Assembly (NCBI GenBank): GCA_021824565.1
Contig: JAKAKL010000067.1
Location: 1-64,000 of the forward strand
Reading direction: 5' to 3'
Length of the DNA: 64,000 bases
From: Bacteroidota bacterium
Lineage (GTDB): Bacteria; Bacteroidota; Ignavibacteria; Ignavibacteriales; Ignavibacteriaceae
Part shown: piece after piece, positions 30,804 through 40,937 of the stretch
How the letters are laid out: each line of letters begins with the position of its first letter
Numbering within the stretch: position 1 is the stretch's first letter
Made by a program: the position numbers and the translations under genes
Notes under the pieces: model-generated
What the model saw: the letters and a program-made list of their open reading frames with translations, nothing else
Databases searched by the model: none
Told to the model about the DNA's origin: nothing

Positions 30804-31937
30804 TCAAATCCAGTCGCCGGCAACGGCATCCATAACCCGTCTGATCAATTCTTTATTGTGACGATTAATTTCATCCTTTCTTGGAATGGGCTCAAATGCC
30901 GGAAGCAAATCATAAAAGCTTTCCGGTATCTTTTTTCCAATTTTTGCTTCCCACTTTGCTCTCCATTCCTCCGGAATTTTTTCAGGTATATCAAATCCTA
31001 ATAGCGTCATATATAATATCGACCATATCCTTGAAGCTGCCGTAATAGAATAACCTCCGCCGAGCGTGAATAATGCGCGACCATTACAGTATTCATCAAC
31101 TATTTGAATTATAGTCTTAAAGATTATTTCAAAGTCTTGAGTCGTCAACATTAGATCGGCTAACGGATCTGAGAAATGCGCGTCGGCGCCCGCTTGAATT
31201 ACAACCGCATCCGGCTTGAACCATTTAAGCGCGGGCTCTGCGATACCTTTTAACACTTCAATATAAGATTCTCCTTCTGTAAAAGGCTCTAACGGAACAT
31301 TTAATTTTAATGATCGTCCCATTCCTTTACCAAGCTCATGAATCCAGCCTGTGCCAGGAAATAAATATTCTCCCGATTCATGAAAAGAAATACACATTAC
31401 ATTCTCATCGGAATAAAAAGCTTCATGAACGCCATCTCCATGATGGACATCGATATCAAGATAAGCGACATGCCAGCCTGCGCCTGTCATTTTCTTTATT
31501 GCAGCCGCAAGATCATTATAAAGACAAAAGCCGGCGGCTAAGTTTTTATGCGCATGATGAAAGCCTCCGCCAAGCTGCAATACTTTTTTCGCTTTATTCT
31601 CCAAAAGAATCTGCGCGCCTAATATTGTTCCGCCGGTTTGATAGCGGGCGCCTTCAGCCATTCCCTCTACGACAGGATTATCAAAAGTTCCAAGCCCGAA
31701 TTTTTCCAGATCATTTACCTGCTTGCCGAGGCTTGCATCTTCAACAGCACTTACGTAATCATTTCCATGTATCGTTAATATCTCATCGATAGAGGCTATA
31801 TCCGGTACAATCATTTCTTTTAAATATCCGAGTTCTTTCATCAAGTCAATTACCATTTCAACTCTCGCATGATCGAAAGGATGATTTGCCCCTAAATTGT
31901 ATTTTTTATATTGAGGATTATATATTATTTGACACAT
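30804..31937 (-). CDS. acuC: AcuC-like histone deacetylase family protein
   Basis: 'GGGFHHAHKNLAAGFCLYNDLAAAI', 'VAYLDIDVHHGDGVHEAFY', 'VIQAGADAHFSDPLADL'. Confidence 0.93.
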   Translation of the reverse strand: MCQIIYNPQYKKYNLGANHPFDHARVEMVIDLMKELGYLKEMIVPDIASIDEILTIHGNDYVSAVEDASLGKQVNDLEKFGLGTFDNPVVEGMAEGARYQTGGTILGAQILLENKAKKVLQLGGGFHHAHKNLAAGFCLYNDLAAAIKKMTGAGWHVAYLDIDVHHGDGVHEAFYSDENVMCISFHESGEYLFPGTGWIHELGKGMGRSLKLNVPLEPFTEGESYIEVLKGIAEPALKWFKPDAVVIQAGADAHFSDPLADLMLTTQDFEIIFKTIIQIVDEYCNGRALFTLGGGYSITAASRIWSILYMTLLGFDIPEKIPEEWRAKWEAKIGKKIPESFYDLLPAFEPIPRKDEINRHNKELIRRVMDAVAGDWI

Positions 31938-32554
31938 GCTATATGAGGCGGCCAGATTACTTGAAAACCAGCATTACAGATTTCCTGGGCTATAAATTTT
32001 ATTTCTATTGTATCTATTCTTAAAACTAATCTAACGTTTCTTTCATTGTCAGGATAAGTAAGTATTGAATGAATATTTATTTTGTGTCCTGCAAGCAGCG
32101 ATGCAAGCCTCGCCAATTCGCCGGAGCGATTCGGTAATCTAATGTCAAGTCTTCCGGACGGTTGATGAACTCCCGTAAGCAATAACAAAGCATCTAAAAG
32201 GTCCGAGGTAGTAACCATTCCTACCAGTTTTGATTCTTCAAGTACAGGCATGCATCCTATCTTCAGCTCTCTCATAAGCCGTGTGGCTAATTCTATCGGG
32301 TCGGACGGATGGGCTGTGCGTACCGGGTATTTCATTATTTTTCTTACCTGTATTTCGGGATCAAAAGGCTGTTCCGATAGTTTGCTCGTCGCAAGCCTCA
32401 GGTCTCTATCAGTTACAACTCCAATAAGATTTTCATCTTCAACTACCGGAAGATGTCTTATTTTTCTGCCGAGCATCAATGCGTACGCATCGTTTAATTT
32501 TGTTTCGGGACTGATTATTGTCAAATCAGTTTTCATCACTTCACGAATTAACAT
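31925..32554 (-). CDS. acuB: CBS-CBS(-ACT) domain protein, AcuB-like
   Basis: Two CBS repeats 'MKTDLTIISPETKLNDAYALM...GVVTDRDLR', 'MKYPVRTAHPSDPIELATRLM...GMVTTSDLL', C-terminal ACT-like; overlaps acuC. Confidence 0.88.
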   Translation of the reverse strand: MLIREVMKTDLTIISPETKLNDAYALMLGRKIRHLPVVEDENLIGVVTDRDLRLATSKLSEQPFDPEIQVRKIMKYPVRTAHPSDPIELATRLMRELKIGCMPVLEESKLVGMVTTSDLLDALLLLTGVHQPSGRLDIRLPNRSGELARLASLLAGHKINIHSILTYPDNERNVRLVLRIDTIEIKFIAQEICNAGFQVIWPPHIACVK

Positions 32555-32576
32555 TTTTCACCTTCCCGTTTCTATC

Positions 32577-34994
32577 TTAATATGACGGTCTCTTAGCGCC
32601 GCCGGATTTAATTGTCATTTTTATATTCGAAATCTTTAATGGGTCTGCAAAAGACACTATTTGTAATTCAAGTTCCCAGAGCCATGGAATTTCCTCGATA
32701 AGCTGGGATATTCTTCCAAGAAGCTGTTCAATCTTGCTTCTTAATTCAGTCGGGAATTCATGCAATACTTCTTCCAGGTCCCTGTCAGTCAACGGTGTTA
32801 TCCTAACTACAGAACGAACTCCGGGAAAATTTAGCTTTATTACAGGACCAAACAGATTATCCGGCTTTACAATTAAATATATATCGCCGGTTTGTTTGCC
32901 GCTATCTTTATCCGTTTCAATTCCAAAATATTCCAGCAGAAGTACAGCCTGATCATATTCAATATTTATTACAGCGTCTGAAGCAGTTTCATTTCTTAAA
33001 ATATTCTGGACTAAATTTCTCGCCTTTTCTGCCAATACATCTTCGTACCAGACAAGTTTTCCGAGCGGCTGTTTTTTGAACTCAACATACCTGACAATTC
33101 TCCCTAATGCATTTACGGCAAGTTCAGGAAATCTAAATGCCGGGAACTTCCTCATACCGTTTCGGTTTTTATCGTCCTCAAGGAATGTAATTGTTCCAGC
33201 CGCGCCCATCAGACAAAGAAGAATAGGCTTTTCTATCCCGGTATGCGCTTCGGCGGTTTTAACAGCCTTCTTTATAGAAGCAATTACCGCTTCAGTATCG
33301 CAGTTGCCTACACACGCAAAGCCGATTAGTAATGAATCAACGTTTTCATTTATTAAAGATTCTCTAACTGCAACTTCATAAGCGTCGGGAGAAGTAAACG
33401 CGCCCAAATCTATTACTCCGGATTCTCCTAAAACTAGATTATTCATCTCGCAAGCGTCTGCAAATAATGTTGCCATACCTGAAGAGTTTGCAATTATACT
33501 AACGCGGTTTCCTTTCGGCAAAGGCTGGTTTGCTAATACAAGCGCAACGTCAAAAAGATCCTCGAGATTAGGGGCAAGAATAATTCCCGTTTGCATAAAC
33601 AAAGCTTCTACTTCAGATTCACCGCCGGAATCAACGCCGCTCTTTGATTGAACTGCTCTCTTTCCGGCAACGCTTCGCGCGCTCTTAACGCAAAGTATAG
33701 GTTTCTTGTATGTCATTCTTCTCGCGATACGAACAAAGCGGCGCGGGTTGCCGAATGTTTCGAGATAAAGTATTGCCATTGTAGTTTTAGGGTCTTCCTC
33801 CCAATATTCCAGAAGATCATTGCCGGAAACATCAGCGCGGTTTCCTGCAGATACAAACGTTGTGAACTCTATTCCTTTCTCTTTAGCGTATTCCAGTATA
33901 ACCAAACCTAACGCAGCCGAATGAGAAAAAAAACCTGCTTTACCGGGAGTCATAATTGTCGGAGCAAGGCTTGCATTCAACCTTATGTCCGGATCGGTAT
34001 TCATTAATCCAAGACAACTTGGTCCTAGAAGTCTAACGCCGTTAGCTCGCACGAGTTCAACAAGTTTTCTTTGTCTATCTTTCCCTGCAGTACCGGCGTC
34101 TGCAAAACCAGCCGATACAACTACAATACCTTTTGCGCCTGCATGAATTATTTCCTCAGATAACTGCAATACATTTTCCGCAGGAACAGCTATCACTGCA
34201 AGATCGATTTTTTCGGGAACATCTTTCACTGATGAATACGTTTTGATACCGTAAATTGATGCGGCGTTAAAATTTATCGGATAGATTGTGCCGTTAAAAT
34301 CTGCGTTCAAAATATTTTTAAAAATTATATTACCGACTGATTTTGGATCTCTCGAAGCGCCGACAACTGCAACTACTTTAGGTCGAAGCAGCGGAAGCAG
34401 CGAGTTAGCGACTGATATTCTTTCACGCAAATCGGCTATCTCCCACAACGATGCTGCTCCATTAACCGGAAGCTCAATATGAACGGTATCGGAATTCCAT
34501 ACTTTATGCTTCTGAAAGCCGGAACTGTTAAACACATTTATCATCGGCTGATTATCAGGCAGCACTTCAGCTTCAAGTTCAATAAAACCGTTTGCCGCTG
34601 CAAACCCGGCTAGTCTTTCGAGAAGCAGTGTGCCTATTCCTTTGCCTTGATATTTGTCCTCAACAAGCAAAGCTACTTCAGCCGTATGACCATTTCCTAC
34701 GGCGATATAATTGCCGATGCCAACAACTTTTCTTTCTTCAACATCGCCGGTGAGAGCCAATATTGAGCCGGACTGCTTGAAGTCGCCTTCACAAAGTCCT
34801 TGAATAATATTTTTAGACACTTCAGATACTGAAGCCATGAAACGCATCCGCAGGCTTTCTTGCGACAAGCGTTTCATAAAAGATTCAACGAGTGAAAAAT
34901 CTTCATGCGCAGCCGGTTTAAAATAGAGTCCCTGCCCGTCCTTCAACAGAACGTTTTCCTTATATGCTGTTCCTTCCGGGATGATTCGAAACAT
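32577..34994 (-). CDS. N-terminal GNAT fused to NDP-forming acyl-CoA synthetase-like domains (Pat-like protein acetyltransferase)
   Basis: GNAT 'EVALLVEDKYQGKGIGTLLLERLAGFAAANGFIELEAEVLPDNQPMINVFNSSGF'; CoA-binding 'VAVVGASRDPKSVGNIIFKNIL'; 'GPSCLGLMNTDP'; short C-terminal ATP-grasp-like tail. Confidence 0.87.
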   Translation of the reverse strand: MFRIIPEGTAYKENVLLKDGQGLYFKPAAHEDFSLVESFMKRLSQESLRMRFMASVSEVSKNIIQGLCEGDFKQSGSILALTGDVEERKVVGIGNYIAVGNGHTAEVALLVEDKYQGKGIGTLLLERLAGFAAANGFIELEAEVLPDNQPMINVFNSSGFQKHKVWNSDTVHIELPVNGAASLWEIADLRERISVANSLLPLLRPKVVAVVGASRDPKSVGNIIFKNILNADFNGTIYPINFNAASIYGIKTYSSVKDVPEKIDLAVIAVPAENVLQLSEEIIHAGAKGIVVVSAGFADAGTAGKDRQRKLVELVRANGVRLLGPSCLGLMNTDPDIRLNASLAPTIMTPGKAGFFSHSAALGLVILEYAKEKGIEFTTFVSAGNRADVSGNDLLEYWEEDPKTTMAILYLETFGNPRRFVRIARRMTYKKPILCVKSARSVAGKRAVQSKSGVDSGGESEVEALFMQTGIILAPNLEDLFDVALVLANQPLPKGNRVSIIANSSGMATLFADACEMNNLVLGESGVIDLGAFTSPDAYEVAVRESLINENVDSLLIGFACVGNCDTEAVIASIKKAVKTAEAHTGIEKPILLCLMGAAGTITFLEDDKNRNGMRKFPAFRFPELAVNALGRIVRYVEFKKQPLGKLVWYEDVLAEKARNLVQNILRNETASDAVINIEYDQAVLLLEYFGIETDKDSGKQTGDIYLIVKPDNLFGPVIKLNFPGVRSVVRITPLTDRDLEEVLHEFPTELRSKIEQLLGRISQLIEEIPWLWELELQIVSFADPLKISNIKMTIKSGGAKRPSY

Positions 34995-35030
34995 AATACT
35001 ATCGCCTATTATTTACCTGTTGGAATTATA

Positions 35031-35072
35031 TATAAAAAAAATGGAGGTTCCAAATTTTTTTTGAAACCTCCT
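35031..35072 (-). terminator. rho-independent terminator of acs
   Basis: Minus strand GGAGGTTTCAAA-AAAAA-TTTGGAACCTCC followed by ATTTTTTTT. Confidence 0.85.
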
Positions 35073-35117
35073 TAAGCTTATAACTTTTTGTTAAATTATT
35101 TTAGAGACAAAGTATGA

Positions 35118-37148
35118 TCAAGACATTTTCTGAATTTCTTCCACAACCTGCGGATTTGCTAAAGTAGTAATGTCTCCTACGTCCTGCTTATTAGCAATTG
35201 CAGATAAGACTCTGCGCATAATTTTTCCTGATCTTGTTTTTGGCATATCAGGAACAATCCAGACTTTGCCGGGTTTTGCAATCGGTCCTATCTCATTTGC
35301 AAGTGCGTTAGTAACTTTCTTTTCAATTTCAGCATTAGCCTCATAACCGGGTTTTAACGAAACAAAAATATGAGGCACTTTCCCTTTTATAGGATCGGCA
35401 ACGGGGACTACTGCAGCCTCGCCAATTTCAACAACCATCAAAGCCGCGGACTCAAGTTCTTTAGTTCCTAATCGATGTCCTGCGACATTTATAACGTCAT
35501 CAATTCTTCCGAGAATTCTGTAATACCCGTCAGGAGCTTCTACTGCGCCGTCTCCGGCGAAGTAAGGCCAGTCTTCCCAGTTCTTGCTTTTAGGATCTTT
35601 ATTATATCTCTGGTAATATTGTCGAACAAATCTCTCGTCGTCACCCCAGATAGTAAGCATTCTTCCGGGCCATGGATTACGGATGCAAATATTTCCAGCT
35701 TTACCGCTTCCTTTAGGCAATGGGTTACCTTCTTCATCGAAAATGACAGGATAGATTCCGGGCGCCGCAGGTCCGGCGCTGCCGGGTTTCATATTATGAA
35801 TTCCTGGAATAGTTGAGCATAAGAAGCCGCCGGTTTCTGTTTGCCACCACGTGTCAACAATGGATGCTTCTTTTTTTCCGACTGAATTATAATACCATCT
35901 CCATACTTCAGGCTCAATCGGCTCGCCGACAGTTGTCATGTGTTTAAATTTAAAATTATATTTTTGCGGAAGGTCCGGTCCCACCCGGCGCAGCGCTCTA
36001 ATTGCGGTAGGAGAGGTATGGAATATATTAACAGCTAATTCTTCTGCAACACGCCACGGTCTAGCGGCATCGGGATAGGTAGGAACGCCTTCATATATTA
36101 CCGTCGAAGCTGCAAGAGCAAGCGGTCCGTAAACAATATATGAATGACCGGTGATCCATCCAATATCAGCCATGCACCAGTAAACGTCTTCCGGTTTTAG
36201 ATCTTGAATATATTTTGAAGTACCGGTAACATAAGCTAAGTATCCGCCGATGGAATGCTGTGCGCCTTTAGGCTTGCCGGTAGTTCCCGAAGTGTACATT
36301 AAAAATAAAGTTCCATCTGCAGGAAGCTGCTCGGGCTCAACCGTTCTATGATAATAATTTTTAATGATGTCGTTGACAATAAAATCTCTTCCTTCGACAA
36401 GAGGAGTTTTAGCGGAATATTTTCCCGGATAACGTTCCCAGATTAAAATCTTTTCAATTTTCTGTCCTTCTTTTAACGCTTCATCATAAGCAATATCCGC
36501 TTTTTCTTTATGATCTATTAAAGTCCCGCCGCGGTAATAAGCGTCAGCAGTAATTAAAACTTTGCTTCTTGCATCGACAACTCTATCCGCGCAAGCTTTG
36601 CCTGAGAATCCGGAGAAGACCTGCGAATGTATTACGCCAAGTCTTGCACATGCAAGCATTACAATTGGAAGCTCCGGTATCATCGGCATATGAAGAGTAA
36701 CAGTGTCGCCTGCTTTGAGACCGCAAAAATCTCTAAGCAGAGCGGCAAACTCATTCACCTTTACATACAACTCTTGAAAAGTCATATGCTGAATGGGTTC
36801 ATCTTCAGGTTCGGGGACAAAGTGAAGCGCAGTTTTATTTTTATATTTTGGTAAATGCCGGTCTACACAGTTGTAGCAAGCATTAAGTTTCCCGCCAACA
36901 TACCATTTATAAAACGGAGGATTACTTGAATCTAAAATCCTATCGTAGGATTTATACCAATCAAGCATGTCGGCATATTCTTTATAACAATCGGGGAAAT
37001 TTTTTATGTCGAAGCGTTCAAAAATTTTATCATCTCGCACATTAGCCTGAGCTGTAAATTCCGGAACAGGCTTAAAATAATCCTCCTCCTTCCAGTGTAC
37101 CGCTATTTGAGATTCTGAAACTTCTTCTTCACTTTTCTTTTTGTCCAT
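35118..37148 (-). CDS. acs: acetyl-CoA synthetase (AMP-forming)
   Basis: 'MYTSGTTGKPKGAQHS', 'DTWWQTETGGFL', 'PKTRSGKIMRRVL' with the conserved Pat-target lysine motif. Confidence 0.97.
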   Translation of the reverse strand: MDKKKSEEEVSESQIAVHWKEEDYFKPVPEFTAQANVRDDKIFERFDIKNFPDCYKEYADMLDWYKSYDRILDSSNPPFYKWYVGGKLNACYNCVDRHLPKYKNKTALHFVPEPEDEPIQHMTFQELYVKVNEFAALLRDFCGLKAGDTVTLHMPMIPELPIVMLACARLGVIHSQVFSGFSGKACADRVVDARSKVLITADAYYRGGTLIDHKEKADIAYDEALKEGQKIEKILIWERYPGKYSAKTPLVEGRDFIVNDIIKNYYHRTVEPEQLPADGTLFLMYTSGTTGKPKGAQHSIGGYLAYVTGTSKYIQDLKPEDVYWCMADIGWITGHSYIVYGPLALAASTVIYEGVPTYPDAARPWRVAEELAVNIFHTSPTAIRALRRVGPDLPQKYNFKFKHMTTVGEPIEPEVWRWYYNSVGKKEASIVDTWWQTETGGFLCSTIPGIHNMKPGSAGPAAPGIYPVIFDEEGNPLPKGSGKAGNICIRNPWPGRMLTIWGDDERFVRQYYQRYNKDPKSKNWEDWPYFAGDGAVEAPDGYYRILGRIDDVINVAGHRLGTKELESAALMVVEIGEAAVVPVADPIKGKVPHIFVSLKPGYEANAEIEKKVTNALANEIGPIAKPGKVWIVPDMPKTRSGKIMRRVLSAIANKQDVGDITTLANPQVVEEIQKMS

Positions 37149-37420
37149 TGATTAACTCCTAATCTTTAAAAAAAGAATAAATAATTATGATTTAGAAATG
37201 TTAATTAGGCTCCATACCAAAGAGCGAATTGAACACAAACTCTAACTAAAATAATTAAAGAATTAAATCCGCTTCGTGAGGCTGCAATCTACCAAACAAC
37301 TTTCAAAAAGTAAATAATTATTTTTACTTTTTTTTCTTTGAAATAACAGATGGGAGTATAGCTTCGCGCCAGGCTTGGCTATACAGATATGATTTGGAAT
37401 AGAAAATTTCTAAATTATTG

Positions 37421-37720
37421 TTAAATAACTTTTTCTAAAGGAACCTGGAACAATCTTATTTTGTCGTCTTCGCGAATAACATCTTTATTCAAGAGAATGA
37501 TTTTTTCGCTCAATGACGTTAAAATTTTCTCTTCCTGGATAGCGAGCATTCTAACAGAGTTGTAGCCGGGGAAAGTTCTTGTACCGAGATGCGGTTCTGT
37601 TTGATGACCTTTACCTTTAACGTTTTCCCATTCGGTGTAATAATCGATCTTAAGTTCATTAAGCATTGCATCGATTCTATCTTCTAAAATATCATGATAG
37701 ACGATAAAAACTATTTTCAT
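37421..37720 (-). CDS. PG0541-like transporter-associated (PII-like) small protein
   Basis: 99-aa 'MKIVFIVYHDILEDRIDAMLNELKIDYYTEWENVKGKGHQTEPHLGTRTFPGYNSV', located after RND permease. Confidence 0.75.
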   Translation of the reverse strand: MKIVFIVYHDILEDRIDAMLNELKIDYYTEWENVKGKGHQTEPHLGTRTFPGYNSVRMLAIQEEKILTSLSEKIILLNKDVIREDDKIRLFQVPLEKVI

Positions 37721-37742
37721 TGCAGCCTCCTAAAAAATTATG

Positions 37743-40700
37743 TTATTTCTTTTTAAAGAAGATCAGTCTTGTAAAGAGCATTTTTAAGTTTGCAAAAGTT
37801 ATGTCGTCAAGTATAGAATAAACTACAGGCACTATAAATAAAGTTAACAAGGTCGACGTAATCAATCCACCTATAACAGCCTGCCCCATCGGAGATCTGA
37901 ACTCTGCGCCTTCGCCTAAGCCCAATGCAACCGGCATCATACCGAAGATCATCGCAAAAGTTGTCATTAAAATAGGTCTAAGTCTTGTTGGTCCGGCTTT
38001 TAATAATGCATCTGTTCTTGTTAGACCTCTGCCCCTGAGAACATTGGTAAAGTCAACAAGAAGGATTCCATTTTTAGTTACCAGTCCCATCAGCATGATA
38101 ATTCCGATTAATGAAATGACAGATATAGAACTGCCGACAATCAGAAGCATTATCACCGCGCCGATAATTGACATCGGCAGCGCAAGCATTATTGAAAATG
38201 GATGAACAAAGCTGTCGAATTGTGCGGCAAGAACTATATACACGAAAATAACCGCTAAAGCCAGCGAGAGCATAATATTTCCGAAAGCTTCTTCCTGCTG
38301 CTGCCCTTCTCCAACAACACTAACGGAATAACCCGGCTCGAATTTAATATCTTTAGTCTTCTTCATAATATCATTTAAAACATCTCCTAAAAATCTTCCC
38401 GTAATGTTTGCGTCAACACGAATTTCTTTTTGCCGTGCATACCGGTTTATCTGTGAAGGACCAACACCTTGATCAATCTTTGCAATATCCGATACCGGAA
38501 CGATTATAGGACTTCCATCAGAATAATTTTTAGTGCTTTTTAAAGTTAAGTCATATAGATTCTCAACTTTCATCCGATCATCTTTTTTCAATCTAACCCT
38601 AACGTCATACTGTTCGTCGCCTTCTTGATATTGGGTTGCCACGTAGCCGTCCACCATTGCGCGCACCGAAGACGCAAGCAAATACGGGTTAATCCCGAGA
38701 TCAGATGCTTTTTCTCTATCGATGACGAGGCGTATTTCAGGCTTCGAAGTCTCCAAACTATTTTCGACATCGACCGTTCCGCGAGTATTTTTTACAATGT
38801 CTTCAACTTGATCAGCGTATTTAGAAAGCTTTGCTATATCCTCACCTCGGATGCTTAGAGTAATAGGCTTTGCGCTGCCGCCTGGTCCGCCAGGCATAAG
38901 AAAGCTAACGTCTGCGCCTGGAATTAACTGCACTTTCTTCCTAAGCTCTGTAATGATTTGCTTATCACTTTTAGATCTATCTTTCTTATTAACAAGCTTG
39001 ACAAGAATGTTTGCCTTAGTTACCGGATCATTGGAGGAACCTATCGTTGTTAAGATTGTTGTAACCTCCGGATAATTGTTTAACATCGTTTCAATCTGCT
39101 GACAGATATTGCTTGTTTGTTCTATTGAACTGCCGGGCGCAGCGTTAACAACAATGTTAAATTCATTTTCATCGCTGTCCGGGAAGAATTGACTTCCCAT
39201 ACTACCCATCAGCATAAAGCTTATTATAAAAACTACGAACGAAGATGTAACGACTATTTTTCTATGAGACAGCGCCCATTTAAGAGCGGTTTGATATTTA
39301 ATACTGAGGACTTCAAAAAAGTGGTTGAAGTAAAAGAGGATTTTATTTTTAATATTGCCTTGTTTAGAAAGAGCTTCATCTTCTCTTTTCAGCCATCTCG
39401 AAGACAGCATAGGTGTTAAAGTAAAAGCGACAAACAATGAAACAAGAACTGCCACAGAAATAGTAATTCCGAACTGATAAAAAAATCTTCCCACAATACC
39501 AGGCATAAAAGCTACAGGAATAAAAACGGCAACGATTGTAAAGGTTGTAGCCATAACAGCAAGCCCTATTTCATCAGATGCTGATTTAGCAGCCTCCAGA
39601 GGCGTTTCTCCTTGACTCATGTGGCGGTAGATATTTTCAATCACTACAATTGCATCGTCGATTAAAAGTCCAACAGCTAACGATAGTGCAAGAAGCGACA
39701 TCATATTTAAAGTAAAATTTAAAGCGTACATTATAATAAAGCTTGCAATAATCGAGGAAGGAAGTGCAAAGGCGCTAATTACCGTCGCTCTAAAATTTGA
39801 GAGGAAAAGATAAATTACAATAACTGCGAGCAGACCGCCGTAGAATATATCAAACAAAACATCATTGATTGAATCTCTAATAAAAACGCTATTGTCCTGC
39901 GCGAGCGAAATATGAATATCCGGAGGAAGCTCCGCTCTTATTTTATCTAACTGCTTTTTGACATCGGAGGCTACTTTAACCGTGTTGCTGCCTGACTGCT
40001 TAATTATGTTTAGCCCCGCCGCAATGCTCCCGTTGACGCGTGTAACGCTTACCTGTTCTTTCGTACCATCCACAACATCGGCAACATCAGACAGATAGAC
40101 CGGTTTGCCTTCATGCCTCGCTACTATAACACTGTTAAAATCATTGACGTTTTTATATTTTCCCATTGTTCTGAGAAGCAGCTGCTGAGGACCATTGATT
40201 AAATTTCCTCCCGGGATTTCAACATTAGAAGCGCCGACGTTCTGGATTATATCATTTATCGAAATTCCATAAGCTTTCAGTTTTTCAGCGTCAACTTCAA
40301 CTTGAATCTCTCTTTCTGCGCCGCCAACTAAATCTACCGAACCTACACCCGGAATATTTTCCAATCTCTTCTTGACAATATTTTTTGTTATTGTAGTTAT
40401 TTCTTTTGCCGATCTGCCTCCTGATACTGTTAATGACATTATAGGCAGGCTTGCCGGATCATACCGCTGGATAATTGGTTCCTTCATATCGGTTGGCATA
40501 TCTGATCTTATTGCCGCAAGCTTTTCGCGGACATCCTGTGCGGCTACTTTTCCATCAACCTCAAGTTTGAAAGCTATAACAACAATTGAAACTCCTTCTC
40601 TTGAATATGATTGGATCCAATCAACTCCTGAAATCGGATTAACCGCATCTTCAATTTTTTTGGTAACGTCTGTTTCGATTTGCTCTGGACCTGCGCCGGG

Positions 40701-40853
40701 TAGAACCGTTGTGATAATAACATAAGGTATATCAACATCAGGATAAAGATCAACATTTAGTTTGATATAGGAAAAAAGTCCTAAAACAATAAGCGCCATA
40801 ATCATCATCGTTGCGAAAACCGGGCGCCGGATCGATACGTCAGCTAATTTCAT
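37743..40853 (-). CDS. efflux RND transporter permease
   Basis: 1036 aa; 'SIRRPVFATMMIMALIVLGLFSYIKL', 'SLAVGLLIDDAIVVIENIYRH', 'MLMGLVTKNGILLVDF'. Confidence 0.97.
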   Translation of the reverse strand: MKLADVSIRRPVFATMMIMALIVLGLFSYIKLNVDLYPDVDIPYVIITTVLPGAGPEQIETDVTKKIEDAVNPISGVDWIQSYSREGVSIVVIAFKLEVDGKVAAQDVREKLAAIRSDMPTDMKEPIIQRYDPASLPIMSLTVSGGRSAKEITTITKNIVKKRLENIPGVGSVDLVGGAEREIQVEVDAEKLKAYGISINDIIQNVGASNVEIPGGNLINGPQQLLLRTMGKYKNVNDFNSVIVARHEGKPVYLSDVADVVDGTKEQVSVTRVNGSIAAGLNIIKQSGSNTVKVASDVKKQLDKIRAELPPDIHISLAQDNSVFIRDSINDVLFDIFYGGLLAVIVIYLFLSNFRATVISAFALPSSIIASFIIMYALNFTLNMMSLLALSLAVGLLIDDAIVVIENIYRHMSQGETPLEAAKSASDEIGLAVMATTFTIVAVFIPVAFMPGIVGRFFYQFGITISVAVLVSLFVAFTLTPMLSSRWLKREDEALSKQGNIKNKILFYFNHFFEVLSIKYQTALKWALSHRKIVVTSSFVVFIISFMLMGSMGSQFFPDSDENEFNIVVNAAPGSSIEQTSNICQQIETMLNNYPEVTTILTTIGSSNDPVTKANILVKLVNKKDRSKSDKQIITELRKKVQLIPGADVSFLMPGGPGGSAKPITLSIRGEDIAKLSKYADQVEDIVKNTRGTVDVENSLETSKPEIRLVIDREKASDLGINPYLLASSVRAMVDGYVATQYQEGDEQYDVRVRLKKDDRMKVENLYDLTLKSTKNYSDGSPIIVPVSDIAKIDQGVGPSQINRYARQKEIRVDANITGRFLGDVLNDIMKKTKDIKFEPGYSVSVVGEGQQQEEAFGNIMLSLALAVIFVYIVLAAQFDSFVHPFSIMLALPMSIIGAVIMLLIVGSSISVISLIGIIMLMGLVTKNGILLVDFTNVLRGRGLTRTDALLKAGPTRLRPILMTTFAMIFGMMPVALGLGEGAEFRSPMGQAVIGGLITSTLLTLFIVPVVYSILDDITFANLKMLFTRLIFFKKK

Positions 40854-40876
40854 TCTACACCTTTTAAATTATTTTT

Positions 40877-40903
40877 ATTGAATAACGAATATCGAACAAG
40901 GAA
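40877..40903 (+). repeat. left inverted repeat of S23/four-helix-bundle cassette
   Basis: ATTGAATAACGAATATCGAACAAGGAA; 22/27 to reverse complement of 41316-41342. Confidence 0.75.
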
Positions 40904-40937
40904 TTTCGGATGTTGAAAAAATATAAATATCGAAGAA

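Noticed and set aside
31310-31792. 160-aa plus-strand ORF antisense to acuC
   Set aside because: Antisense shadow of a clear conserved gene; composition His/Arg/Leu-rich as expected for a shadow frame
33076-33381. Plus-strand ORFs antisense to the Pat-like gene
   Set aside because: Shadow ORFs without RBS or recognisable domain
37357-37387. GTATAGC...GCTATAC inverted repeat downstream of the RND operon as terminator
   Set aside because: Long loop and no clear U-tract; too weak to call
40372-40725. 117-aa plus-strand ORF antisense to the RND permease
   Set aside because: Shadow ORF opposite conserved coding sequence
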